Numbered from the stretch's first letter, positions 18,780 to 27,926 are shown. The stretch: DNA of 57,123 bases from Maricaulis sp965657935 (GCA_965657935.1 CBFHQE010000003.1:1-57123); one strand, 5' to 3'. Made by a program: numbers and translations. The notes: a model not told the origin generated them from the letters alone.

Positions 18780-18797
18780 TATGATAACGTTATCATA
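18780..18797. promoter_or_regulatory. LacI-type operator, perfect 18-base palindrome
   Basis: TATGATAACGTTATCATA is a perfect CG-centred palindrome, the typical form of LacI/GalR-family operators. It lies 63 bases upstream of the TonB-receptor start and overlaps a plausible receptor promoter on the minus strand (a TATCAT-like -10 falls within it). It sits on the upstream side of the halogenase promoter. LacI1 (24934-25980) is the best candidate binder because it ends the halogenase array. That link is inference. Confidence 0.75.
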
Positions 18798-18810
18798 ACA
18801 GATTGGACAG

Positions 18811-18824
18811 TGATAGCGTTATCA
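18811..18824. promoter_or_regulatory. Second LacI-type operator, one mismatch
   Basis: TGATAGCGTTATCA matches the first operator core at 13 of 14 positions. Its centre is 29 bases from the first, roughly three helical turns, so both lie on the same DNA face. That arrangement suits cooperative binding in the divergent receptor/halogenase promoter region. Confidence 0.65.
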
Positions 18825-18839
18825 GAGGCGCTTTCCTTT

Positions 18840-18868
18840 TTGCAACTCACGATCCATATTCAAATGAT
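18840..18868 (+). promoter_or_regulatory. Candidate promoter of the halogenase array
   Basis: TTGCAA (18840-18845) and AATGAT (18863-18868) are 17 bases apart, upstream of the GTG at 18895 and its AAGGA ribosome site. Each hexamer departs from consensus by two positions. The two operators lie just upstream of the -35. Confidence 0.35.
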
Positions 18869-18894
18869 AGTTTTGTTACGTAAAAGGACCAGTC

Positions 18895-20424
18895 GTGGTG
18901 CCGATTTCCCGAATTTGTATTGTAGGTGGAGGAACAGCCGGTTGGATGACGGCGGCCGCTCTATCAAACAAATTCAAAAACTTAGATTTCGAGATCTCCC
19001 TGACTGAATCCGAGCAGATCGGAACCGTCGGCGTAGGTGAGGCAACTTTGCCACATATCCGATATTTCAATCAGGCGTTGGGGATAGACGAAGCGGAATT
19101 CATGAAGTTGACCGAAGCAACGTTTAAGCTCGGCATTGAATTCTGCGACTGGGGCTGCCTCGGCGATCATTATATTCACCCTTTCGGCGATTATGGTGTG
19201 CCTGTCGACGACCTGGATTTCCACCAGCTCTGGCTCAAGCAACACCAGGCTGGCGCGGCGGGCCGCATAAGCGATTATTCCTACCCCATCATCGCCGCAG
19301 AGCAGGGGCGCTTTCACTTGCCCGGTGATGATCCCGGTCAGATCGGTTCCAACTTTGGCTACGCCTATCAGTTCGACGCCAGTCTCTACGCCCAGTACCT
19401 GCGGCGCTATAGCGAAGACAATGGCGTGTCCCGGATTGAAGGCCGGATCGTTGACTCCCAACGGGAGGCAAGTTCGGGCGACATCTCGGCTGTTGTCCTC
19501 GAGGATGGGCGAACCGTCGAGGCCGACCTTTTTGTGGATTGTTCAGGCTTCCGGGGCCTATTGATCGAGCAAGCGCTCGAGACGGGTTATGAAGACTGGA
19601 GCGAGTGGTTGCCGTGCAATCGCGCGGTTGCCGTTCCGTGCGAATCCCGTGGCACGCTCCTGCCGTATACCCGAGCCACCGCACGCCCCGCCGGCTGGCA
19701 ATGGCGCATCCCGCTCCAACATCGTACGGGCAATGGGCATGTCTACTGGAACGCGCACATTTCCGATGACGAAGCGACGCATCAGTTGATGAGTACACTG
19801 GAAGGTCCGGCGCTGGCAGAACCGAAGCAACTGTTCTTCAAAACGGGTCGACGCAAGAAATTCTGGAACCGCAATGTTGTCAGTATTGGCCTTTCGGCCG
19901 GCTTTCTCGAGCCGCTGGAATCGACCTCGATACATCTGATCCAGGAGGGGATCACCACGCTTATAGAGCTTTTCCCCCACCAGAACATCGAGCCGCTGGA
20001 TATCGATGAGTACAATGCGCGCATGGGGCTGAACTTCGAACGGGTCCGGGATTTCCTGCTTCTCCACTATGTCGCGACGCAACGTGAAGACAGTTCGATG
20101 TGGCGACATTTCCGAGCGCTTGAACTGCCGGAGAGCCTGCAAGAAAAGATCGATGCGTGGATGTCCCGCGGGTATGTTCTGAAATACGAGTTTGGGGTTT
20201 TCCTGCCGCCCAGCTGGATCGCTGTGCTGCTGGGGCAAAACCTTATTCCGGCAGCCCATGATCCGCGCATCAATCGTTATGAGCCAGTCGACATCGAACA
20301 TCGTCTGCAGGCGATCCTGACCGAAACCGCCGCGGCCGTGAAATCGACACCGATGCAGGCGGACTTCCTGCGTCAGCATGGAGCAGCATCCGATTCAGCG
20401 CCTATTCTGGCGAACCCGAGCTAG
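18895..20424 (+). CDS. Flavin-dependent halogenase-family protein 1 (PF04820 type)
   Basis: A 509-aa member of the tryptophan-halogenase family, FADH2-dependent enzymes that oxidise halide to a hypohalous species held by an active-site Lys. The FAD motif GGGTAGWMTAA is at residues 10-20 and GVGEATLP at 46-53. The catalytic Lys (PrnA Lys79 position) is K78 in ATFKLG. The halogenase signature WQWRIP is present, and the Glu matching PrnA Glu346 is in FLEPLEST. All hallmarks are intact. It starts at GTG with AAGGA six bases upstream. It is the first gene of a four-gene array divergent from a TonB receptor. In such receptor-linked groups the true substrate is generally unknown, and free tryptophan should not be assumed. 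Confidence 0.88.
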   Translation: MVPISRICIVGGGTAGWMTAAALSNKFKNLDFEISLTESEQIGTVGVGEATLPHIRYFNQALGIDEAEFMKLTEATFKLGIEFCDWGCLGDHYIHPFGDYGVPVDDLDFHQLWLKQHQAGAAGRISDYSYPIIAAEQGRFHLPGDDPGQIGSNFGYAYQFDASLYAQYLRRYSEDNGVSRIEGRIVDSQREASSGDISAVVLEDGRTVEADLFVDCSGFRGLLIEQALETGYEDWSEWLPCNRAVAVPCESRGTLLPYTRATARPAGWQWRIPLQHRTGNGHVYWNAHISDDEATHQLMSTLEGPALAEPKQLFFKTGRRKKFWNRNVVSIGLSAGFLEPLESTSIHLIQEGITTLIELFPHQNIEPLDIDEYNARMGLNFERVRDFLLLHYVATQREDSSMWRHFRALELPESLQEKIDAWMSRGYVLKYEFGVFLPPSWIAVLLGQNLIPAAHDPRINRYEPVDIEHRLQAILTETAAAVKSTPMQADFLRQHGAASDSAPILANPS

Positions 20425-20446
20425 GCCAGGAGAGCCGTTGCAGCCG

Positions 20447-21880
20447 ATGAGTTCCTCATGCAAGACCATACTCGTTCTCGGTGACGGGCTCGCAGGTAAT
20501 CTGGTTACCGCACGCCTGGCTGATAGCCTTGGGCCCGATTTCGCCGTCATTCAGGTTTGCGACGGCCAGAGCATGGCCGCTGACGCGCTCTATGGCGGAG
20601 CGACGGCGCCGGAAAGCTATAACTTCCTGCGTGGACTGGGGCTGGATGAACCGACCTTGCTGCTCGATACGGCCGCCAGTTTCTCGTTCGGCACGCATTT
20701 CCGGCATTGGCTCACACCTGAGGGCTGGGTGCTGTGCCACCATTCGCCTTTTCCGACGATCGAGGGGATCCCGCTGCACCATCACGTGACGCGGGAGAAG
20801 CATGCGCTCGAACCTCTGCTGGTTTCAGCGCAAGCAATCCTGGGTGGACGGTTCGCGCACCCGCCTGCCGATCCCAACATCCCGTTGTCACAGGCGGAAT
20901 ACGGTTATCAATTCGATGCGCTTGAGGTGTCCGATCTGCTCGCAAAACGCATTTCCATAAGCGCCGTAAAGCGGGTCACTCAGCCTGTTTCACAGTTTGA
21001 TGTCGAAGATGGACTCATAACGGCTGTGCGTCTTGAGGCAGGCGATAACATCGAAGCCGATCTGGTGATCGATGTTAGCGGTATGACACGGCTGGCCAGC
21101 CTGGCTGCGGGAGCGCGTTTTAAGGCGCAACGAACAATTGGGGTGACGGCAACCCCACGGCCAGCAGAACAACTGGGGCCGCCCTGTCGCGAGATCGAAA
21201 TCACGCCTGCGGGATGGACTGCAAAAACGCATCTCCAGGACAAGGAGTTGGTTCTGGAAATCGCAACCGCCGACCCAAAGGCAGATCCAGCGTCACACGT
21301 TACCGCGGTTCTGGGACATCTCGAAGCCGCATGGGTCGGCAATTGTGTCGCGATCGGTCATGCCGCCAGCGTTTTCGAACCGTTGACCCCGGCGCCGATG
21401 ATGATGCTCCAGCGTGACATCGAACGCCTGATAGAGCTCATCCCTGTTTTGCCCGAAATGCATGTGGAGCGTCGCGAATTCAACCGGCGTTTTCTCGAGG
21501 ATGCCTCACACATCGAGCTGTTTCACGAGAACTTGCTGGCGGCCGAAGAAGCGCCGGAAACACCCTACTGGCGAGCGGCATCATCACCGGTTCGCAGCGA
21601 CAAGCTCGACCGCAAGATTCGACAATTCTCCCACAGGGGTATTTTGACGCGATACGATCTGGAACCCTTCAACGACGAAGACTGGGCTATCGCGCATTGG
21701 GGTATGGGCCGAGTGCCGCGCCACCCTGACAGACAGATGGACCGTGTCGCCGCACAGGTCAGTACCCAGCAACTCGATCAGATCCGGCGGGCAAACGACC
21801 AGCTGGTGCCCAAGATGCCGCCGCACCACGTTTATGTGGCCAAGCTCAAGCAATACCTGAAAAAGAAACTCCATGCCTGA
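20447..21880 (+). CDS. Degenerate halogenase-family protein 2, probable pseudo-halogenase
   Basis: A 477-aa protein in line with the other three array members but strongly diverged. The N-terminal motif is LGDGLAGN instead of GGGTAGWM, and GVGEATxP has become LYGGATAP. The residue at the catalytic Lys position is S80 (SFSFG instead of TFKLG). WxWxIP is replaced by WTAKTH, and the position of the catalytic Glu is T314 (EPLTP instead of EPLES). The C-terminal block GNCVAIGHAASVFEPL still aligns with NVVSLGLASGFLEPL of its neighbour. The frame is intact and overlaps the next gene by eight bases, so it is maintained as a gene. It probably binds a flavin or a partner but should not halogenate. ATG at 20447 is preferred. 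Confidence 0.8.
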   Translation: MSSSCKTILVLGDGLAGNLVTARLADSLGPDFAVIQVCDGQSMAADALYGGATAPESYNFLRGLGLDEPTLLLDTAASFSFGTHFRHWLTPEGWVLCHHSPFPTIEGIPLHHHVTREKHALEPLLVSAQAILGGRFAHPPADPNIPLSQAEYGYQFDALEVSDLLAKRISISAVKRVTQPVSQFDVEDGLITAVRLEAGDNIEADLVIDVSGMTRLASLAAGARFKAQRTIGVTATPRPAEQLGPPCREIEITPAGWTAKTHLQDKELVLEIATADPKADPASHVTAVLGHLEAAWVGNCVAIGHAASVFEPLTPAPMMMLQRDIERLIELIPVLPEMHVERREFNRRFLEDASHIELFHENLLAAEEAPETPYWRAASSPVRSDKLDRKIRQFSHRGILTRYDLEPFNDEDWAIAHWGMGRVPRHPDRQMDRVAAQVSTQQLDQIRRANDQLVPKMPPHHVYVAKLKQYLKKKLHA

Positions 21881-23396
21881 CTCATCTGCCAATAATATCA
21901 AGAAGATCGTTATCGTTGGAGGTGGGTCAGCCGGGTGGATGACTGCTGCGGCCCTGTCCAGTTTGCTACCCCCGAACAGCGTGCAGATTTCACTCGTTGA
22001 ATCCGAACAGATCGGTACCGTTGGAGTGGGCGAAGCCACCATTCCCGACATCATCAATTTCAATACGATCCTGGGCATTCCCGAAGCGGAATTCCTAAAG
22101 GCCACCAATGGCACATTCAAACTCGGCATCAAGTTTGTGAACTGGGGTCAGTTGGGTGAGGAATACCTACACCCGTTTGGTCAGCACGGCGCCGACATGA
22201 ACGGGATCGACTTTCACCAGTTCTGGCTGGGTTACAAACGGGATCACCCGGCCAGTACGATTGAGGATTTCAGCCTCAGTGCTGTCGCGGCCAAAAGCGG
22301 CAAGTTCGCCATGCCGGACCCCAACCCGCGTTCGGTCCTGTCCCAGATGCGCTACGCCTATCATTTTGATGCGACCGCCTACGCCGCCTATCTGCGGCGT
22401 TATGCCGAGCAACGCGGCGTCAAACGAACCGAGGGCAAGGTGACCGAAGTTCACCAGAACACGGAAACCGGCCATATAACGCGCATTGATCTCGACGGTG
22501 GCGCCAGTCTGGACGGCGATTTCTTTTTCGACTGCACCGGGTTTCGCGGTCTGCTCATCGACAAGACACTGGGTGTGGGCTTTCGGGACTGGTCCCACTG
22601 GTTGCCCTGTGACACGGCGCAGGCGGTAGCCTGTGAACTGTCCGGTGAGATCCTGCCCTATACAATCTCCACCGCGAAGACAGCGGGCTGGCAATGGCGC
22701 ATCCCTACCCAGCATCGCACCGGCAATGGGCATATCTATTCCAGCAGCCTTCTGAGTGATGATGAAGCTGTCGAGAGCCTGATGGCTGACCTGGACGGGC
22801 CCGCCATCGGATCGCCTCGAAAAATCTGCTTCCAGACCGGCCATCGCGCGAAACTCTGGGAAAAGAACTGCGTCGCCATCGGTTTATCCGGTGGTTTCCT
22901 CGAGCCGCTTGAGTCGACCTCTCTTTTCCTCATTCAGGAGGGGATCAGCAAGTTTATCGCACTCTTTCCAACGGCGGATATTCCGTCGGTGGTCCGAGAA
23001 GAATACAATCGCCAGCTGGTCAAGAAATTCGAGCAGGTCAGGGATTTCATTATCCTGCACTACAAGGCGACTGAGCGTGATGATACGCCGTTCTGGAACT
23101 ACACGCGCACAATGGATATTCCTGACACGCTGACACAGCGGATCGAGCTGTTTCGCGCAGCCGGGCGGGTTTTCCGCTATGAAGATGAATTGTTTTCAAA
23201 GCCGAGTTGGGTCGCAGTCCTGCTCGGGCAAAATATTGTGCCAAAATCGATTGATCCGGTTGTCAGTACGGTGGAGCGTGAAAAAATCGCGCGGAGCCTG
23301 CAATCGATGCGTTCAGCCATGGACGGCGCAGTTGTGAATATGCAGTCCCATCGTGCCTTCCTGGAAAGGTATGCTTGGGCCGGAGCGAACGCTTAG
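21873..23396 (+). CDS. Flavin-dependent halogenase-family protein 3
   Basis: A 507-aa halogenase-family protein with all key features: GGGSAGWMTAA, GVGEATIP, the catalytic Lys as K83 in GTFKLGIKFVNWG, the signature WQWRIP, and GGFLEPLEST carrying the catalytic Glu. It starts eight bases inside the preceding degenerate gene, which couples its translation to that gene. It is closest by eye to members 1 and 4, consistent with tandem duplication. As for its neighbours, no flavin reductase is encoded in the window, so reduced FAD must come from elsewhere. Confidence 0.88.
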   Translation: MPDSSANNIKKIVIVGGGSAGWMTAAALSSLLPPNSVQISLVESEQIGTVGVGEATIPDIINFNTILGIPEAEFLKATNGTFKLGIKFVNWGQLGEEYLHPFGQHGADMNGIDFHQFWLGYKRDHPASTIEDFSLSAVAAKSGKFAMPDPNPRSVLSQMRYAYHFDATAYAAYLRRYAEQRGVKRTEGKVTEVHQNTETGHITRIDLDGGASLDGDFFFDCTGFRGLLIDKTLGVGFRDWSHWLPCDTAQAVACELSGEILPYTISTAKTAGWQWRIPTQHRTGNGHIYSSSLLSDDEAVESLMADLDGPAIGSPRKICFQTGHRAKLWEKNCVAIGLSGGFLEPLESTSLFLIQEGISKFIALFPTADIPSVVREEYNRQLVKKFEQVRDFIILHYKATERDDTPFWNYTRTMDIPDTLTQRIELFRAAGRVFRYEDELFSKPSWVAVLLGQNIVPKSIDPVVSTVEREKIARSLQSMRSAMDGAVVNMQSHRAFLERYAWAGANA

Positions 23397-23413
23397 GGGA
23401 GATGGGCGAAATC

Positions 23414-24913
23414 ATGCAAGACCAGAACATCAAGGAGATCGTGATTGTCGGCGGCGGCACGGCAGGCTGGATGGCGGCGGCAGCCTTCTCGATCCTGCTT
23501 CGAAACCCGTCCATCAGCATCAAGCTGATCGAATCCGACGAGATCGGTACGGTTGGGGTCGGTGAGGCGACGATCCCGCACATTCGCTATTTCAACAAGC
23601 TGGTCGGCCTGGAGGAAAAAGAATACCTGCGCCGTACCAATGCGACGTTCAAACTTGGCATCGAGTTTGTAAACTGGGGCCAGGTCGGGGACCGATATTT
23701 TCACCCGTTCAGCCCCTATGGCGTGAGCATGGACGGCATTCATTTCCATCACTTCTGGCTGCGTCATATCCAGAAGCCGGGCGCTGCTCCGATCGATGAC
23801 TACAATCTCCAGGTCATGGCTCACAAGGAGAATACCTTCACTCACCCGCAACCCAATCTGCGGGGGTCCCCGCTGGCCAGTATCGAATACGCCTATCAGT
23901 TCGACGCCAACCTGTATGGAAAATACATGCGGGAGGTGGCCGAATCGCGTGGGGTGCAACGTGTCGAGGGCAAGGTTGTCGACGTCAAGCAACACAGTGA
24001 AAGTGGTCTGGTCGAACACCTCACCCTGGAATCCGGTGAAACCGTGAAGGGCGACTTGTTCATCGATTGCACGGGTTTTCGTGGCCTGCTCATCGAGCAG
24101 ACCCTGAAGTCCGGATATGATGACTGGTCACACTATCTGCCTGTTGATCGTGCCGTCGCCCAGGCCTGCGAACTGGGTGGCGACCTGACACCGTATACGC
24201 GGTCGACCGCACACGCGTCCGGCTGGCAGTGGCGCATTCCGCTGCAGAACCGCCTCGGTAATGGTCATGTCTATTGCAGCCAGTATATCAGCGATGACGA
24301 AGCGTATGCGACGCTGAAGTCGGGCCTGGACGGCGCGCCGATATCCGAGCCTCGCTTCCTGCGTTTCAAGACCGGTATCCGCAAAAAGCCGTGGAACAAG
24401 AATGTGGTATCTCTCGGCCTCGCGAGCGGTTTCCTGGAACCGTTGGAGTCGACTTCCATCCACCTGATCCAGACCGCCATTGCGCGTTTGATGACCAATT
24501 TCCCGGACAAGCATTTCAACGAGAAAGACATCGCCTACTACAATGACCGGACCCTGGCCGAATTCGAACAGGTCCGCGACTTCCTGATCCTGCACTATTG
24601 CGCGACGCAGCGCACGGACAGTGATTTCTGGAACTATGTGCGGACGATGGAGCTGCCGGAAACGCTACGCCAGCGGATCGAAATCTATATGGAGAATGGT
24701 CGGCTCTATCGGCACGATAACGAACTCTTCGGAGAACACAGCTGGTTCGCCGTCTTCGAAGGCCAGAACATGCGACCGAAACGCTATCATCCAGTGATCA
24801 ATCACCTGTCCGACGAGATGTTGGACAAACGTATGAGCGAAATTCGCCGCGCGACCAAAAAGTGCCTAGAGCAGTTCGAGGATCACGAACAATATTTGCG
24901 CAAGCAGGCCTGA
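23414..24913 (+). CDS. Flavin-dependent halogenase-family protein 4
   Basis: A 499-aa halogenase-family protein. Motifs are GGGTAGWMAAA, GVGEATIP, the Lys as K80 in ATFKLGIEFVNWG, WQWRIP, and SGFLEPLEST. I place the start at the ATG at 23414, twelve bases after AGGGGAG. The in-frame ATG at 23402 abuts that ribosome site and the frame further up overlaps gene 3. It is the last of the array and is followed by a hairpin that covers its stop codon, then by the convergent LacI1 gene. All active-site positions are kept, as in members 1 and 3. Confidence 0.88.
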   Translation: MQDQNIKEIVIVGGGTAGWMAAAAFSILLRNPSISIKLIESDEIGTVGVGEATIPHIRYFNKLVGLEEKEYLRRTNATFKLGIEFVNWGQVGDRYFHPFSPYGVSMDGIHFHHFWLRHIQKPGAAPIDDYNLQVMAHKENTFTHPQPNLRGSPLASIEYAYQFDANLYGKYMREVAESRGVQRVEGKVVDVKQHSESGLVEHLTLESGETVKGDLFIDCTGFRGLLIEQTLKSGYDDWSHYLPVDRAVAQACELGGDLTPYTRSTAHASGWQWRIPLQNRLGNGHVYCSQYISDDEAYATLKSGLDGAPISEPRFLRFKTGIRKKPWNKNVVSLGLASGFLEPLESTSIHLIQTAIARLMTNFPDKHFNEKDIAYYNDRTLAEFEQVRDFLILHYCATQRTDSDFWNYVRTMELPETLRQRIEIYMENGRLYRHDNELFGEHSWFAVFEGQNMRPKRYHPVINHLSDEMLDKRMSEIRRATKKCLEQFEDHEQYLRKQA

Positions 24914-24928
24914 TCGATTTCAGGCCTG
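24905..24928. terminator. Hairpin between the halogenase array and LacI1
   Basis: CAGGCCTGA and TCAGGCCTG form a nine-base perfect stem with a six-base loop (TCGATT). It spans the stop codon of halogenase 4 and the 20-base gap to the convergent LacI1 stop. No T-run follows on either strand, so termination would depend on the stem alone or on Rho. Confidence 0.5.
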
Positions 24929-24933
24929 TGCCA

Positions 24934-25980
24934 TCAATCGTCGGCACCAGGTGAGGCTGCAGACTCGCGCACAACCAGTTTATAGGGCAGGCGTTGTTTT
25001 TCCGTTGCCGGTCGCGCGCCGGCCGCTTCCTCGCCGACAATACGCTCGAGAGTTTCGATCGCCGCATTGGCCATTTCGCGGATGGGCTGACGAATGGTTG
25101 TCAGCGGTGGCCAGATGGCAGACGCCGTGGCGGTGTCGTCAAACCCAACGACAGAGATGTCTTCCGGCACACGCAGTCCAGACTGGTGAATGCTGTTGAT
25201 CGCTCCAGCAGCCATATCGTCATTGCTCGCGAAAATTGCCGTCGGCGGAGTAGCAGTGTCGAGCAGGCCCTTGGCGGCTCGCATTCCGGACACATAGGTG
25301 AAATCGCCTTCGCCAACGATGCTGGCATCAAAGGGGCGACCCGCCGCCTCAAGCGCCTGTTTATAGCCAGTCAGACGTAATTCGCTGGCCCTGTGGTCCG
25401 GTGGGCCCTTGATCAGCCCCACACGATCATGACCGAGCCCGAGCAGGTATTCCGTCATCTCGCGCGCGGCGTCGATATCATTCATGCCCACACTGGCGCC
25501 GGCATAGGTATTCAATCGCGGACTAACACAGACATAGGCGATCTTGGTGCGTTCCAGGACATCGATCAGCTGTGGGTCGTCAGACAGCGGTGGAACCACG
25601 ATCAGCGCCTGAATGCTGGTATCAAGAAAACGGCGTTCGATCAGCTCCAGGTCGACCAGCTTCCGGTCGAGGAAGGGCTCCTCGACAACCAGGTTGTGAC
25701 CCAACCGCCTGCATGTGCTCAAAGCACCGAGCAGGAATTCGCTCAGATAGCCGTAACTCGGATTGCGGTAGATCAGGCCGATGAACAAGCCTGACCGGCC
25801 AGCAAGACTCCGCGCCATCAGGTTCGGCCGATAATTCAGGGCGCGCATGGCATCCTGAACCCGGCGACGGGTCGATTCCCGAACGATGTCCTGATTGTTG
25901 AGAACACGGGACACGGTCATCGGGGAGACTGACGCTAACGCTGCGACATCCTTGATGGTCGTTTGCGGCTTCTTGTTCAT
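24934..25980 (-). CDS. LacI-family transcriptional regulator 1
   Basis: A 348-aa LacI/GalR regulator. The N-terminal helix-turn-helix is TIKDVAALASVSPMTVSRVL, followed by the hinge helix (RPNLMARSLAGR). A periplasmic-binding-protein-like sugar domain follows, with GLIYRNPSYG, VGFDDTATASAIWPPLTTI and a typical C-terminus. A ribosome site (AGGA) precedes the ATG. It is convergent with the halogenase array and upstream of the second SSS symporter, which is read in the same direction. The recognition helix has Pro-Met before TVSRV, unlike the Ile-Lys and Val-Lys of LacI2 and LacI3. It is the likely regulator of the receptor/halogenase operators; this is inference from position and operator type. 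Confidence 0.9.
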   Translation of the reverse strand: MNKKPQTTIKDVAALASVSPMTVSRVLNNQDIVRESTRRRVQDAMRALNYRPNLMARSLAGRSGLFIGLIYRNPSYGYLSEFLLGALSTCRRLGHNLVVEEPFLDRKLVDLELIERRFLDTSIQALIVVPPLSDDPQLIDVLERTKIAYVCVSPRLNTYAGASVGMNDIDAAREMTEYLLGLGHDRVGLIKGPPDHRASELRLTGYKQALEAAGRPFDASIVGEGDFTYVSGMRAAKGLLDTATPPTAIFASNDDMAAGAINSIHQSGLRVPEDISVVGFDDTATASAIWPPLTTIRQPIREMANAAIETLERIVGEEAAGARPATEKQRLPYKLVVRESAASPGADD

Positions 25981-26220
25981 TCAATTCCTGTACATACTGC
26001 CAAGGTGCAGCGCCACAACGAGCGCTTGCCTTGATACGTCTTCGACGACAGGCCGATTGTCGCTCTGTATAGATCCATAGGCGGACATCTCAAACCACCC
26101 AAGACCAGACGACGGAGTGTGCCCATGTTCAGCTTGTGCGATGATCTCCTGCACAGACAGGCCGGTAGCCACCAGCTCATTTGCGAGCGAGGCGCCTGGT
26201 GCGGTCGCCTACGCCGGCTC

Positions 26221-26251
26221 CGCCGCGCCATGGCCTGGGCCCGGCGCGGCG
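26221..26251 (-). terminator. GC-rich hairpin after the second SSS symporter
   Basis: CGCCGCGCC and GGCGCGGCG form a nine-base stem around a 13-base loop, 29 bases downstream of the symporter stop on the minus strand. No T-run follows. The rest of the 299-base gap up to LacI1 (25981-26279) holds no convincing gene; an 84-codon minus frame there has no domain. Confidence 0.45.
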
Positions 26252-26279
26252 ATCCGTCTCGCGGTTTTCGGTCCGCTAT

Positions 26280-27926
26280 TTACCAGAACAGAACGTAGAT
26301 CGTGATCAGCGTTGCGATGATCGCAAAGCTGGCGAGATTGAAGATCCGTTCTGTCGCGAACTTGATACCGGTCAGGTCAATTGAGCGGTCATTGGCGGGC
26401 TTGCCGGTGACAATCGAAACTGCCATGCCGATCAGCATACACGCCAGGAAAACGATCCAGATCCGAACCACAAACGGCAGATCCAGTGCCTCCAGACCAA
26501 TCATGCCCAGAACTTGCTGGCCCGCCCCTCCGATAGCAGCAGGATTGGCCATGAGCCAGAACACGAAGGACAGGACCAGCGAGCTGATCAACAGTGCGTA
26601 CGCGCCGATCGTATTGGTCCGTTTCCAGAAGAATCCCAGCAGGAAGACCGCGACGACACCCGGTGCCACAAAGCCGGTATATTCCTGAATGGTCTGGAAA
26701 GCGCTTTCCATTCCGCCGAGGAAAGGCTGAGCCAGCGCCAGCGCCAGTGCCATGGCGGAAAACGCTGTTACACGGCCGACCGTCACATAGTGCTGCTCGG
26801 ATTCCTTGGCCCGCATGGAACGGTACAGGTCCATCGTGAAAATCGTCGAGATTGAATTCATCATCGATGCCAGAGATGACACCACCGCAGCAATGAGAGC
26901 TGCAAAGACAAGTCCGCGCAGTCCAACCGGCACCAGCGTCATCAGTACGCCGTAGGTGGTGTCAGGTCGAGCGTCCAGCGCCGCCTGGTCCAGCATTCCA
27001 TTCTGCGCCAGGTGCAGCGCCGCGATGCCCGGAACGACAACGATCACCGGGATCAACAGCTTCAGGCCAGCGGCGAAGGCGAGACCCTTGCGCGCCTCAG
27101 CCAGGCTCTTGGAGCCCAGCGCCCGCTGGATGATGTACTGGTTGAAACCCCAATAGGAGAAGTGCAGGACCCAAAGACCGCCCAGCAGGGTCCATATGCC
27201 CGGCAGGTCCGAATAATTCGGATGTTCAGGATCCAGGATCATGTTGAAGTGGCTGGGAATTCCGGTCAGGAGTGTGTTGAAGCCCGCGAGTGCACCGGCG
27301 CCATCGCCGACCAGTCCGAGTGCGATCCAGGTGATCAGCACACCGCCGATGATCAGCACCACGACCTGGATGATATCTGTCAAAGCCACCGCTTTGAGGC
27401 CGCCATACAACGAGTACAGCACGGCGAACGCGGCAAGCAGGATCATGCCCGGCAGGACGGCGAGACCGGTGACCGCGTTGATCGCAAGGCCGCCCAACCA
27501 CAGCACGCTCGTCAGATTGACGGCAGTGTAAAGCGCGATCCAGAAGACCGCCATGATCGACTTGACCCCGCCGCCGAACCGCTGGTCCAGGAATTGCGGC
27601 ATCGTGTAAACGTTGCGCTCCAGGAAAATCGGCAGGAAGTACTTGGCGACAACCAGCAGCACGATGGCGGCCTGCCATTCATAGGCAGCGATCGCCAGTC
27701 CGACGACATAGCCCTGTCCTGATTGTCCGATAATCTGCTCGGCCGAGATGTTCGCGGCGATCAGGGACGCGCCCACGGCCCACCACGGCAATGACTTGCC
27801 TGCGAGGAAGTAGTCGGTCGAATCCTTCTTGTGTCCAGCCTTTTCCCGGCTCACCAGGGTCGCGATCGCTATCAGTCCGAAGGCATAGCCAAGGACGATC
27901 ACGAGATCGATCATTGAAAGTGTCAT
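26280..27926 (-). CDS. Sodium/sugar symporter (SSS family, SGLT-like)
   Basis: A 548-aa inner-membrane symporter close in length to Vibrio vSGLT (about 543 aa). Blocks include YFLAGKSLPWWAVGASLIAA, NISAEQIIGQSGQGY, YGGLKAVALTDIIQV, YWGFNQYIIQRALGSKSL and SSLASMMNSISTIFTMDLYR. ISAEQ and the Q-Y-I-I-Q-R segment are characteristic of glucose/galactose-type SSS carriers. The start has GGGGGAG upstream. It lies between LacI1 and LacI2 and, with the GH enzymes around it, probably imports glucose or a short beta-glucoside. The promoter region contains a half-site CGTTGGACA (27973-27981) shared with the GH17 operator. Confidence 0.88.
   Translation of the reverse strand: MTLSMIDLVIVLGYAFGLIAIATLVSREKAGHKKDSTDYFLAGKSLPWWAVGASLIAANISAEQIIGQSGQGYVVGLAIAAYEWQAAIVLLVVAKYFLPIFLERNVYTMPQFLDQRFGGGVKSIMAVFWIALYTAVNLTSVLWLGGLAINAVTGLAVLPGMILLAAFAVLYSLYGGLKAVALTDIIQVVVLIIGGVLITWIALGLVGDGAGALAGFNTLLTGIPSHFNMILDPEHPNYSDLPGIWTLLGGLWVLHFSYWGFNQYIIQRALGSKSLAEARKGLAFAAGLKLLIPVIVVVPGIAALHLAQNGMLDQAALDARPDTTYGVLMTLVPVGLRGLVFAALIAAVVSSLASMMNSISTIFTMDLYRSMRAKESEQHYVTVGRVTAFSAMALALALAQPFLGGMESAFQTIQEYTGFVAPGVVAVFLLGFFWKRTNTIGAYALLISSLVLSFVFWLMANPAAIGGAGQQVLGMIGLEALDLPFVVRIWIVFLACMLIGMAVSIVTGKPANDRSIDLTGIKFATERIFNLASFAIIATLITIYVLFW

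Noticed and set aside
25977..26231. 84-codon minus frame upstream of LacI1
   Set aside because: No domain; basic, low-information composition produced by the GC-rich hairpin region.
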